DNA from: Sodiomyces alkalinus F11
Taxonomy: Eukaryota > Ascomycota > Sordariomycetes > Glomerellales > Plectosphaerellaceae
Length of the DNA stretch: 64,000 bases
Assembly (NCBI RefSeq): GCF_003711515.1
Contig: NW_021167088.1
Span: 396,351 to 460,350 of the forward strand
Direction: 5' to 3'
Below the pieces are notes generated by a model that did no database searches, was not told where the DNA came from, and was given only the letters and a program-made list of their open reading frames with translations. The translations under genes were made by a program, and so were the position numbers. Below are positions 35,095-48,113 of the stretch, one piece after another (positions within the stretch are counted from its first letter, which is position 1; the number at the start of each line of letters is the position of its first letter).

Positions 35095-36345
35095 CATTTG
35101 TTCCTTTCTCTATTTGCCTCTTCCTTCTCTCTCTCTCTTTCTGGCACCGGTTACGACGTACAGCGCTGCTATGATCGCCCCATTGGCGATAGCCAGCACC
35201 AGGGCTCGAACTTTCCTATCTCACCAATCCCCCTGTACCATCAATTTACCTTTTATGGCGCTGCGACCTCTAAGCTCTCTTGACGTTTGATTTGTGGCTT
35301 AACAGGGCAACTTTTCGATCATGAGCGAGGTCTTTCGACCTTCTTTTTTTTCTTCTTTTTTTCTTTCTTATCTTTTCTCTCCTTTGTATCGGTTGGGAAC
35401 CGTGTCTCGTTCCACACATGCAAAACGCACTCTTACACGGCGGCGTTGGGGAGCCTGAAATTTTGTCCGGCGTCATGGATTCTGGGCCAGGGATTGGGAT
35501 TTTTATACCCTTTGCGGGATGGAGCCGACGCACTTCAGGTATTCGGGATACCCAAGCACACGCAGCTCCATGGTAACCAAGTCGACGATGTTTGATGCTT
35601 CTCTTGGGCCTTGGTCTGGTCGAGGCAATGGGGGATGGATGATGCTTTTTGCCTCCGGCCCGGTTGCCGCCGCATCGATTCAAGAACTTGGCAACTGGGC
35701 AAGGAGTCGGGGATCTCTCTTGAGTTTATACTCCAAGGGTCTCCGGCTTCCGTTTCTTTTCTCCCCATCTCGCATTATTTTATTTCCTGGCCGTCGACTT
35801 TGGTTTCTCCCGTCGGAGCACGGTATCCGATTCATTTAAACGCTTGGAAGGGCAGCAGGGTTGTTGTACCTGGTCAACCCATGGGTGGATTTTCAAGTAT
35901 GGAGGACATGATTTCGAGGAATGGAGTCTTCTTTTGTGTGATAGTGGGCTGGCTGCATGTTAATGTTCATGGAAAAACAAGGGGGTCAGGGGTGGCATGA
36001 TTTTCGGATTGTTGAGTGGAAAGGGATGGCTGTCCGAGATGGAATCTCGCGAGCCCCCTACTGAGGTGGAACGAGACTGTTGCAAGGTTCGAAGCATCTC
36101 ATGGTCACATCGCCATCCCGGACTGAATTCTTCGTCTATAACGAGTATTCGTTCAACCACAGCTAGCTTCAACCTCCAGCCCCGACATCCAATGCTTTGG
36201 GGTGTGGCAGCCTTTCTCCTTCAGCGCGGAACAGGGGGTTTGGGTTGGATGACAGCACGAACGAGGGAGAGATGGTTGGATGATAGACGTTAGAGGATGA
36301 AGGCACACGTGTATGCACTTTGCCGTGCCGTGCTGCTGCTGCTGC

Positions 36346-36378
<33 letters not shown>

Positions 36379-37706
36379 ATAGGAATTGGGGATTAGGCGG
36401 TCGGTCGTTGACGATTTGGTCCTGGAGTACCGTGGCTTCAATCCAAAGGACGTTTCATTTCACTTCTGTGGTCCCTTCACTGCTTGTCGTGTTCTCCGTC
36501 CCTTGTATTCGCCGGAGGCGAAGATACGTTGGGGCAATAGAATTCCCTCTTTTGTGATCCGGACTTTGAAACAAATGTTGGCGATCATTCCTCATCGTTG
36601 ACGGACAACGACCAACCCATTTTTAAGCCCACGGAAGTCATAATAAGTCATAGTCTATGTATGTAAGGCCCTCGCGCATGTTCATTATGTTGATACATAA
36701 GTTCCAATAGCCAATGGGTCTAAAGTGCCGAGGGTAGATCCAACTGTTACTATTTACATAATTCCCAAACATCCCGAATGTTACATAGAAACGAGGTCTT
36801 TTCTTAAAAAAATGTCCTTTATTTGAAAACCCTAGGCTGTTTGTTTTCAAGCAGACCTTCGAGCAGACCGTACATCACGCAAGTATATAGCTTCGGTAAA
36901 AGAATACCACCAGCATTCTTATCTCCTACGAGTCCGGGTCCGAAGCAAGCAACAAGGCAAAGAGAACAAGGAAAAAAGAAAAGAAACAAAAGTGAAGACT
37001 CCTCGGCTTGGTCCTGTATTGCCGGGACACAGCCATCCTTCGCTGAGCTAGACTAGACCAGTAATAAAAACAAGCCCTTGCAGAGGAGGGCTGCCCCTAG
37101 AATATCAGACATACTCTATACACTCACAACACACCTGTTCCCCGATCCCACGACCCCCTAACGCACGCCTTCTTTTCCTGCATTCGGACATTTGGATACA
37201 AAGATCGTATGATGAGCCCGCCTTTCCTACCTTGTCATGCCCGACCTTTACAAACTCCGAAAAGTTTCGAAAGCAAAAAGAAAAACAAAAAGGAGAAGAA
37301 GAAAAAAATGGGGGATTAACACACGTCCCGACCCAGACAGCTGGACCCTCCTCTCCCCTTGTCGATATGCCACTGATTGACCATATAAGTACAATCGTGT
37401 GCTATATCGTTGGTTTGTTCATTGGACAGCCTCCAAGACATGGCCGCACTCCAGATGGGGTGTCTATTAAACACATCGCCTAGAGGTGTGTGCTACCTCA
37501 GGCGATGTGCTCTTGATGCCGACACTGAAAAGGCCAACGCCATTTCAGGACCGACAATGATATGCTAAAAAAATTGAGAGAAAAATGGGAAAAAAAGAAA
37601 GGGAGAACGGCAAGTTCTCCTACCTGATGCAATCACAAAGCAAGGCATTAGGAAAAAGCGGCGCGTTTTATACGGACCAACTATGCCCATGTCAATGTTG
37701 GAATCG
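35095..37706. other. Convergent intergenic region, 2.6 kb
   Basis: This lies between the 3' ends of SPT7 and the glutamine-rich protein gene. It has a T-rich tract near 35340-35370, a (CTG)5(TTG)10 array at 36333-36377 and an A-rich patch near 37275-37310. Open frames here are short and unrecognised, though a non-coding transcript cannot be excluded. Confidence 0.5.
36333..36377. repeat. Compound triplet repeat (CTG)5(TTG)10
   Basis: Five CTG units are followed directly by ten TTG units. The array lies in non-coding DNA between two convergent genes. Confidence 0.9.
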
Positions 37707-40700
37707 CTAATGCGGTTGTTGAACATGGGCGACAGCTTGCTGCGGCATTTGTGTCGGCTGTTGTTGCACCTGCGACTGCTGGTGGTGGTTCTGCTGAGGG
37801 GTGCCGGGCAAGGGAGTAGGAGGAGCTTGTTGCATGAGCGGTGTTCCGTTAAGACCGGGCCGAGCCAGGTTGCCCGCATTCACCGGGCTCTGGGGCTTCG
37901 GTCCCGTCCCGCCCACCATTCGCGCTCGTTGTGCCGCATACTGGGCGCCGTCGTAATTGCCGACCCCCATCCCGGCCATGCCTGCGACTGGACCGCCCTG
38001 CGAGAGTTTATCTCCAAAGGACACGCTGTTCTGCTGTGCCGCCGCCCTGGCACGCGCTTGCTCCATCAGCCGTTGCTGCTGCTGGTGCTGCTGCTGGTGG
38101 TGGTGGTTCTGGTCCGGCGTGGATGTCATGTATCCCGTCGGACCTTGCGCAAGACTGCCCGGCGGTACCTGATGCGCACCATTGGTGGCGTACTGCTGGC
38201 GATTGATGGGCGTCCCAGGCATGTTCTGATGCGGCGCAGCATACTGTCGCTGGCGCTGCGCTTGCATCTGTGGGTGTTGCTGGTGATGAGGATGGGGATG
38301 CTGCGAGAGCGGCTGGTGTGGTTGAGCGTGCTGAGCGGGGCGTGCTTGCTGCGGGAGCGGCGGCGACGGACTGTACTGACCGGCCCGGACTTGTGGAGAC
38401 ATGGGCCTCGGCTGAATGGTCGGTGTCCCGTTGGGGTACCCACCGTAATTACCCGGGGTCGGCGTACCCGGTTGGGCCTGATAACCCTGACCGTACCCTG
38501 CCTGATAGCGCGGTGCGGGGGAGTTGTGCTGCGGGGTACTGGCTCCGTACGGGTGGTACTGTGGAGGGCGCTGCTGGGCTGTATACTGGGGCGAACCATG
38601 GTGACCGTAAGGCGTCTGAGACTTGGCCAGCTGCGGAACATAATGGTTGGCATACCCATTGGCAGGCCGATGTGCTTGGCTGAGCTGTGGTCGGTACGGC
38701 TGCGGTGCGATGGCATGCGGTGCGCCGGGACGTGGGACGGTGTGCGGTTGCGGCTGCGGCTGCGGCTGTTGTATCGGCGTTTGGCCTTGTCGGTAAAACG
38801 TCTGCTGTGGCACCGGCGGCCGGGTTGGAGTTCCATACTGGTTTGCCGGAGCAAACTGGGCTCCGTACGTGGGTGCATTCGACGTCCGGTGGCCGGTTGA
38901 CCGGCTTGCGGCTGTCGCCGTGACCGCCGCTTGTTGCTGTTGACGCGCTCGGGCCTGGGTGGCACTCTCATCGTCTAACAGGCCCTTTGATTGTTCCGTG
39001 TGTACTTCCATCTTGGTGTCCACGAGCAGTTCGTTTAGCTGGTCGCCGTCCAGCTTGGCGACGGCATACGGCGGGAGAGTCTTTATGATAAGCGCCAGCT
39101 GCGCTTTGAGGACATCGTACGCTGCCGTCTCGTCTTCGGAGGGGGAGGGACCCGTACTGTTCGCCAACATGTCGCTGTTGGCAGGGTCTGCAGAGTACCG
39201 ATTTTGCGAGGATGGAAGAGAGAGATGACGAATCCGCTGGTGCGACGCGAGGGTCACAATCATGTCGGAGACTTCGTCGAGTAACTCATCTGCCTCCTTC
39301 TCCTCGTCGCTCTTCGGTTTGCACATGACGTTGTTGAGAGCTGGGTCGACCAAGGCCGGATCCCAGTTCTTGATGACATCCTCGATGATGTCCTCGTTGA
39401 CTTCCATGGGCTCCGGCACAGGCGTCTTTTCAGACTCGGTTACGTCCTCCACCTTTCGTTCCACTTCCTCGATCATCCGGTTAAAGTCGCGTTGGCCGGC
39501 CTTGTACCAGTGCACCCGACTCGCCAGGCTCGCCGGCACCACAGCCCCGGCGTCGTTTTTGCAGGGAGCAAAGCTCGAGAAGGCGCCGCGAAAAAGGCTC
39601 TCCATCTCGGCGACTTCCAATTCTGACGTGGAGGGTTTGTGTCCCGCAAGGCTCTGTGCCCTCTTATGATGCACCGTCGCTCTCGTGGCGGTGGGGGACG
39701 TAGTGTTGCTGTAATCGATATAGTAACCGACGGACAGTTTTTGGCTGAAGTAGGACGGTGAGCGATAGCTCGATCTTTCGACCAGTTGGGGGTGGGAGAA
39801 CCCAAGCACGTTGCCCTTGGTCTGCGGCTTGGGTTGCTTGGGTGGTTGTAGAGGTAAAAGAGGTCGTGTCGGGCCGAACACTTCACCTAGGGTGCGACTC
39901 CGCTCCATTTGCCGTGTAGGGACCAGGCGTGTGGTCTTTATGATGGAGGGTAATATGAATTCCGAGGGTTGTTTGAGGGCGACATGTTTCTCGTCGGGAT
40001 GAGTCACCGACCTGGGCAAGCTGGAAAACAGCGGTCTCCCCTGGGGAGTCTTCCCGAACACGGTCAAGATGGTGTTGCCCTGGTTGGCCGAACCGGCAGC
40101 TGTGTCGTAGGACATTTTCTGCATCGGGTCGAAGGCTGTACGGGGATATATCATCTCTCTCCGCAGAATCTCCAAGGCTTTTTCCTTGAACCGAGTGATT
40201 GCCAGGATAGCCTCTTGAGTTTTTTTGTTCGGTCTGGGACCGTCCTTCCGGGAGGCAGATTTGAGTTCTTCCAGTTGCTCTTCAACGACGGCGACGACGT
40301 CCATCGCGAGATCGTCCAGCAGTGAATACTGCTCCTGCGCAGCTTTCTGTGCGATGCATGGTGGGCTAGGGGTGCTGGCTGATTTCTGTCGTTTGGCGTC
40401 TGGCTCATCGTCGGACTCGGACTCGCGAAGCGGTCGTTGAAGTATGGATGGTATAGTATCGTAGCTGGTAATGTTTGCAAGTCAGCAACCGATAACTGAC
40501 CAGTTAAAGAGGATACGGGGACGTGTTCAAGAAACAGTTCGAGATAAAAATGGCTAGTGGGGTCGATACGCACAAGCAGAGTATAAAAGGAGAGGGGGGA
40601 AAGGAATGAAAAGAAGAGAGAACAGAAGCAGAGAGACGAACTTTGTCAGTATGTCGACAATGTCGCGGATAAGTGTCGGCGAATCCTTGAGCTGTGATGT

Positions 40701-40901
40701 GTTATCGATATCCATCTTGGATTCATCGTGACCATCGGAATTTGCCTCGACGTCATCCTCGCGTTTCCTTTTAGTGGGCACGACGGCCTGGCTCGAGTCG
40801 GAGTTGGGGTGGCTGGCCGTCGCAGTCGCAGCAGCATCGGTGGTTGCAAGTGTAGGAGAGAGAACGCCGTTAGGCTCAACCGACACCGTGGGCTGCGCCA
40901 T
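37707..40901 (-). CDS. Glutamine/proline-rich nuclear-looking protein, function unknown
   Basis: Two exons, 40901-40642 and 40464-37707 (1005 aa), with a 177 bp intron that has a CTGAC branch site. The join gives VDILTNYDTIPSILQRPL. Residues 1-75 are low-complexity with a basic KRKRED cluster; PDAKRQK follows at about residue 115. Residues 80-500 look folded and mostly helical, with conserved-looking pieces such as REMIYPRTAFDPMQKMSYDT and LPPYAVAKLDGDQLNELL. From about residue 540 to the end the protein is a Gln/Pro/Tyr/His-rich low-complexity chain, prion-like in composition. I do not recognise the family. Basic clusters and the Q-rich tail suggest a transcription or chromatin factor, but that is inference. 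The start is the first ATG of exon 1; the frame opens earlier only at a GTG. Confidence 0.75.
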
Positions 40902-42487
40902 TTTGGAAGGCGTGATGCGTCCGTTCACGGCGACGCGGCGGGCAATTGTTCGAGTGGTGGTGAGGCACTGAGGTGCTAGGGTGCGTTGCGCCGATTAGCA
41001 AACCCCTGATGTCGATGGGGATTTTTCGGGGGTGGATTGTCGCGACCAGGACGCGCGCTGAGGTTCGTCGCTTTGGGGGGGGGGGAACTTTCTTGGTGGA
41101 ACTCCAAAACCTCTTACTTCTGCCGGTCCAGCGTCGAGGTGACAGGGACGGGGACTGGACACTTGGACACGGTGCTTCGGGACCACTATTTATCCGAAAA
41201 GTACCCAAGGAAACACACCACTCAACATCTACAATTGATGTAACAGTGGAAAAGGGTCTAAGAGAAGGTGGAGAATATAATATATGACAATTAAACATCA
41301 GATGTTTTGTTTGGTAGAGGAAGGAAATGAGAAGAGGGATGGGGGGAGGAATTGAGGGAGGAATTGAGGGAGTAAAATGAGCCCAAAGTAGTCAGTTGTA
41401 GGACAGTGCCTGCCTGCGTTTCTCATCCGAAGCAACTTTGCGGCAGAGACTAGCACAGACACTAATCCTGTTTCGTCACATTCAGTGATGCCTGTATAGA
41501 GTAAAATGGGTCTTTTCACGTGACTCGCGCAGTGCGTAAGCTCCTAGGGTAAAACTGTATCGGCTCGGCATAGCCAAGACCGCCCGTTTATCTGTACGTT
41601 GTATAGGAAAGTTAGTGGGATCTTCTAGTGGTTTAGGTATAATAAAGGAATAGTATTTTGCTAGGAAAATAACTATATATAAGTACTATAGCTAAATCCT
41701 ACTTTGGATTGGCCTAATAACAGATTCCTATAATTAAGCCGATTCTTTGTATAATCCTGCTAGCTAGGCGGATCTTGTGTTTTCACACAGTGGTCCTTGT
41801 CGAGACAAATCACTGACGTATCCACGTACTTCGTAAATGCTCCGTAATTACACAACAGCACCGTTGGTCTCATGCCTGGGATCGTTGACAGAATACCAGC
41901 ACGTACACGTACTATAAGAGTACCTAGATATCCGCACAACGCCTAAGTACCTAAGGTACTATCTGTAATGTACTGTATACAACATACACTATCTGGACTG
42001 GGCGTCGCTCAATACTTCGTACATCCTACGACCTTGTTTCTTCTCACTTGAATATGAATGGTGCAAGTCCGGTTGTCAGGCCAGGCATACTACACTACTA
42101 CCATTAGGAATCCCTTATTTCTATCACCAGGCAAGATGCAAATGAGAATCGCTGCGTCCACCGCTTCTCTCCCTCGCTACCATGTTTGGGCTACACAGTC
42201 TATCTGCGAGAACTCTTGTCGGGCTCGTCTTCTCGCAATATGAAAAGAAGCGGATGTGGAACAAGTATGAAATTGTGCTAGTGTGCCGGACCCGAACAGA
42301 CAAAACAAAAATCAAAAGTAACAGCCTTGACAATACAAATGCACCTCAGGGATGCTAATGCTGGGGACTCAAAAAAAAACCCCCCGAAACTGAAACTGCG
42401 TCTTCGAATTGAACTACAAAAGAGAGGTAGGTAGGTGGCGGCCAACCATAGCCAACAAGTCATGCGATCCTAGCTAAGCTGTTGAAT
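40902..42487. other. Intergenic region with a TpA-rich relic
   Basis: This is the upstream region of the glutamine-rich protein gene and the 3' flank of PEP4. A TpA-rich segment at about 41600-41780 contrasts with its GC-richer surroundings. Palindromic words follow (41826-41850, 41945-41965, 42012-42022). I see no gene. Confidence 0.55.
41600..41780. other. TpA-rich, CpA-poor segment, candidate RIP relic
   Basis: In the 120 bases at 41641-41760 I count about 21 TpA and one CpA dinucleotide by hand. This is the pattern left when repeat-induced point mutation turns CpA into TpA. No open frame or repeat family is recognisable in what remains. Confidence 0.5.
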
Positions 42488-43861
<1,374 letters not shown>

Positions 43862-45654
43862 GGTGGGCGACCTTCGATGCACCTAGGACGGGGTGGATAA
43901 TCAAGATAGGGATAAGTTATCCCAAAGGAAAGACGGGAAGGAGTCAATCCAAGCGAGGAGACGAAAGAAATAGAAGATGTTGGGAGAATCGGGCAGATGA
44001 TGGTTGATGCAGGTGGGAACCTGGAAGGGGAGGGATGGAGAAGGGATGGGGAAGGGATGGGGAAGTAGGTACGGATAACGAACGAGAAGCAGGCAACAGA
44101 CGGGACGGGCGAATGATGACACAACAGCCCGGGGAGCGTGCGTACCACCTAGCAACCCCAGCTCTGCCTTGAACGTCACTTGCTGGGTACGTACGTGTAC
44201 ATGCTCTTGTACCTGGTAGGCATTAATTGGTGCACTACGAAGTACAGTATCCGTACAGCCAGTATCCGATTGGCTTCCTTGCTTGCTAGCCCATTAGCCC
44301 TCTGTATCCTGTGACGTTTTATCTTAGAGCGGAGACGAATCGTAATGCGTAAAAAGACTCCACTTGCTTTGTGGTGGATTTGGTATGCTCGAGGCCGAAC
44401 GGATCTGAAAGCTCGACACTGTGGAGCATGCATAACTACGGAGGTAATTACTAATTGCGGAGTTGTGTCATTCCAGCGGGAATGTGACTGCAAATACCTT
44501 ATATTAGTACACGGGGTTCCTGCATGATATCAAGATAAGATCTGCTGCATAATATCCCATGACCCAGCCATCTTCCGGTACTCGGTGATCGTGGCGGAAA
44601 CACCGGGCTTTTCCAAACCGTCAAAATACTCCGTGGGCGATGATCCAGTGCTGTCCTTAAAGGAGGCACGGGATGTTCATCACAAGGCACCACAACGCTG
44701 CTTCTTAACACCAGATAGCCGTTCAGCCATGGCATCACAAATGGGTATGGTCTCCGTCAGGCACTGTTCCCTACAATCTTTCTACGACCATACACGTTTA
44801 CGCGTAGTTCTTTTATGCTCTCTCGATACTCGCATCGTCCAGCGAGATATATATTCTCAATAACGGTGGTGAGGCAGCTGTCACTACGGGACTGCTATGA
44901 ATTTGCCCAAGACTCCCATGCCCAGTGTCCCGTCCGGCTTTAATTACTTCGTATGACTGTAATGGCAATTCCTACAACAACAGTCTCCAATATATCGAGA
45001 GATGACGGAGAAGGTCTCTACCCAGATAAAAAAGCGTGCGGCATATTCTTCTAGGGGGGAATTTTATAAAAGGAAATTCTTACTGGACAATCCATTCATC
45101 TAATGGCCGTTTATACACTAAGGTATATCTCAATACGCGACTACCTTAGACTTCGGTGTGTTCGTCTGGCCTCTGACCAAGTACATTTGTAGCTCGTCCA
45201 CGATCTTACGGAGTACTTTTTCACCGAACCTCCACCTTCGACTCAAAGCGGCACTCACCGTTCCCACCGAGATACCATTTCGAACTCCGAATATGTATCG
45301 GGGTACCCATCTCCTCCCTTCAAAGCTGGGTCCGAATCGGACTTGACCTCGCCGGTCTAGCGCCTCTTCATCGACCGGGACCGCCAATCATTCGGTGCCC
45401 CTCGTTGGCCCCCACCTGTGCCTCTGCCCCTCACACGATTGTCAGGTCCGACTCGTACTGCGGTCCGGCTCTGGACCCCTCCACCACGACCCAAATTTTT
45501 CTTTGCGCTCTACTTTCCATCCAAGCTGCCCCCGACTTTTCTCTTCCGTCTCCCCCCCAAAGAAATTCCTCCAAAGGGTCCCCTACTTCTCTGCTATTTT
45601 CGGACCTCTAATTTACCGCCCCTAACCAGTTCTTCCTTCCACAACGACATCACA
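43862..45654. promoter_or_regulatory. Divergent upstream region of PEP4 and serine hydroxymethyltransferase
   Basis: This 1.8 kb region has no recognised gene. A purine-rich tandem repeat (unit close to GAAGGGATGGG, about three copies) is at 44022-44066 in the PEP4 leader. Palindromic words occur at 44230-44255, 44945-44955 and 45208-45218. The 260 bases before 45655 are C/T-rich, as expected for a strong fungal promoter and leader. Confidence 0.5.
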
Positions 45655-47324
45655 ATGGCTTCCAATGGCGCGTCCTACGCCCTCAGCAACTCCCACAAGG
45701 AGGTTCGTCGCACGCAGTTGCGCTATGCTACAAGTTCTTTATATTATACTGACTCACTGTTTAGATGCTCGAGAAGTCCCTTCTTGACTCCGACCCGGAG
45801 GTTGCTGAGATTATGGTTCGTACCATTCCTCCTCTTCCCCTTAGCAAGCTCTGCATGTTCTAAACTATTCTAACATGGAATTCGCTGGGATTGTAGAAAG
45901 ATGAGATTCAGCGCCAGCGCGAGTCTATCATCCTCATCGCCTCCGAGAATGTGACTTCCCGCGCCGTCTTCGACGCCCTTGGTTCTCCCATGTCCAACAA
46001 GTACTCCGAGGGCTACCCTGGCGCTCGTTACTACGGTGGCAACCAGCACATTGACCAGATCGAAAAGCTTTGCCAGAGGCGTGCTCTCCAGACATTCAAC
46101 CTCGACCCGAGCAAGTGGGGTGTCAATGTCCAGTGCCTAAGTGGTAGCCCTGCCAACCTGCAGGTATACCAGGCCATCATGCCCGTCCATGGCCGTCTCA
46201 TGGGTCTCGACCTCCCTCACGGTGGCCATTTGAGCCACGGCTACCAGACCCCGCAGCGGAAGTAAGACGCAGACATCCAGCCCCCCGCCCCCTTCCCTCG
46301 ATCTCTGCAAAGCCCGTATGCTAATCATCGCAGGATTTCCGCCATCTCCACTTACTTTGAGACGATGCCCTACCGGGTAGATCTCGAGACCGGCATCATC
46401 GACTATGACATGCTCCAGAAGAACGCCATCCTCTTCCGGCCGAAGGTTCTAGTCGCCGGTACCTCTGCGTACTGCCGTCTCATTGACTATGGCCGGATGC
46501 GTAAGATCGCCGACTCGGTCGGTGCCTACCTTGTCGTTGACATGGCCCACATCTCCGGCCTCATCGCTGCCGGTGTCATCCCCTCGCCCTTCGAGTACGC
46601 CGACATCGTCACCACTACCACCCACAAGTCGCTCCGCGGACCTCGCGGCGCTATGATCTTCTTCCGCAAGGGTGTTCGCTCCGTCGACCCCAAGACTGGC
46701 AAGGAGACCCTGTATGATCTCGAGGACCCCATCAACTTCTCCGTCTTCCCCGGCCACCAGGGCGGTCCCCACAACCACACCATTACTGCCCTGGCCGTTG
46801 CGCTCAAGCAGGCCTCTTCGCCCGAGTTCAAGGCCTACCAGCAGAAGGTCGTGGACAATGCCAAGGCCCTTGAGAGCAAGTTCAAGGCCCTCGGCCACAA
46901 GCTCGTCGCCGACGGCACCGACAGCCACATGGTCCTCCTCGACCTCCGCCAGCACAGCCTGGATGGCGCTCGTGTCGAGGCCGTTCTCGAGCAGATCAAC
47001 ATTGCCTGCAACAAGAACGCCATCCCCGGCGACAAGAGCGCGCTTACCCCGTGCGGTATTCGCATTGGCACCCCCGCCATGACCTCCCGCGGCTTTGGTG
47101 AGGCCGACTTCGACCGCGTCGCGGGCTATATCGATGAGAGCATCAAGATCTGCAAGGAGGTCCAGGCCTCTCTTCCCAAGGAGGCCAACAAGCTCAAGGA
47201 CTTCAAGGCCAAGGTCGCCGGCGGCGAGGTTGCGAAGATCAACGAGCTGCGCCAGGAGGTTGCCGAATGGTGCAAGGACTTCCCCCTGCCCGTCGAGGGC
47301 TGGCGCATGGATGCTGGTCTGTAA
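45655..47324 (+). CDS. SHM2: Serine hydroxymethyltransferase, cytosolic type
   Basis: Four exons: 45655-45702, 45765-45815, 45897-46261 and 46334-47324 (484 aa). Introns are 62, 81 and 72 bp. The first two exons encode only 16 and 17 residues. The enzyme makes glycine and 5,10-methylene-tetrahydrofolate from serine and tetrahydrofolate, using PLP. Lys253 in [12 protein letters not shown] forms the PLP Schiff base. Other family marks are [25 protein letters not shown], and [15 protein letters not shown]. The protein begins directly at the catalytic fold with no targeting peptide, so the cytosolic isoform is the best call. Codon use is strongly biased to C-ending codons, which suits a highly expressed gene. 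The long open frames on the opposite strand are by-products of that bias. Confidence 0.96.
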
Positions 47325-48113
47325 GTGCCAGAGCAAGTACGAACACTCTTGGTCCCCGAGTCCAGTTCTCAACTAGGACGGGGGGGACCACATTTCAACA
47401 TTACCCTGGGTATAGACAGTATGGACGTCACTTCGAAAAAAAGAAGGGCGGGCCCGGCTCGGAAAGAGACATTTTAACATGAGTCACGAACGGAAAAAAA
47501 GGTATGAGAGGGAGGAGGGGAAGAATAACGATGCATGCATCTCACCGGGCGTTGCAGAGTTGGTTTCCCCTCTACACTGGCAAAGGTACACACGGAGATC
47601 AACACAAACAATTACGGGCTTTCGCGGTCGGGAGTTATATTTGGGTGGCGTTTTTCAACTCGGCACTTTAGGCATTTAGCTGCCGCTTCAACGCGGCAGA
47701 GAAGTTCTCAATGCAATACTTTGATATCCCATCTCTTCTTATTCGAAACACTGGCGAGAAGCGTTCCTTGAGAAGTCCACATTTGTGATCGCACTATAAA
47801 ATCAATAACCACCGCGATACTCTGCCTGCCAACACCTGGATGGTGAGCTGCTGGCCTGCCAGTGACACTGATCACAACCATGAGTATACCTGGGAGTTGG
47901 AACTCGCTTTCGGTGATATAAGGAGGGTGAATGGCGCAGCTTCGAAATCATGGAGACAGGAACGTATACACTTCCCATATTGCCAGCCCTCCGAAGTCTC
48001 TCAGTGTCTGCGTATTTTACAACAAGTTCGGATTTTGCGCATATAAAAGCGTCTATATAAGTAGTTGCATGTAACAGAGATCCCAGGACTCAAGGGTATA
48101 TATTTGTGCCTGT
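47325..48113. other. Convergent intergenic region
   Basis: This lies between the 3' ends of the serine hydroxymethyltransferase gene and the large minus-strand gene. No gene or repeat was recognised. Confidence 0.6.

Noticed and set aside
37683..38900. 405-codon plus-strand frame opposite the glutamine-rich protein
   Set aside because: It is Arg/Leu-rich sequence produced by reading Gln/Pro/His codons backwards; there is no start or splice support.
44022..44066. Purine-rich tandem repeat upstream of PEP4 as a special regulatory element
   Set aside because: Such polypurine/polypyrimidine tracts are common in fungal leaders. With about three copies it needs no special explanation.
46449..47372. 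307-codon open frame antisense to serine hydroxymethyltransferase
   Set aside because: It mirrors the strong C-ending codon bias of the sense gene. Its protein is Val/Leu/Gly-rich without any known motif.
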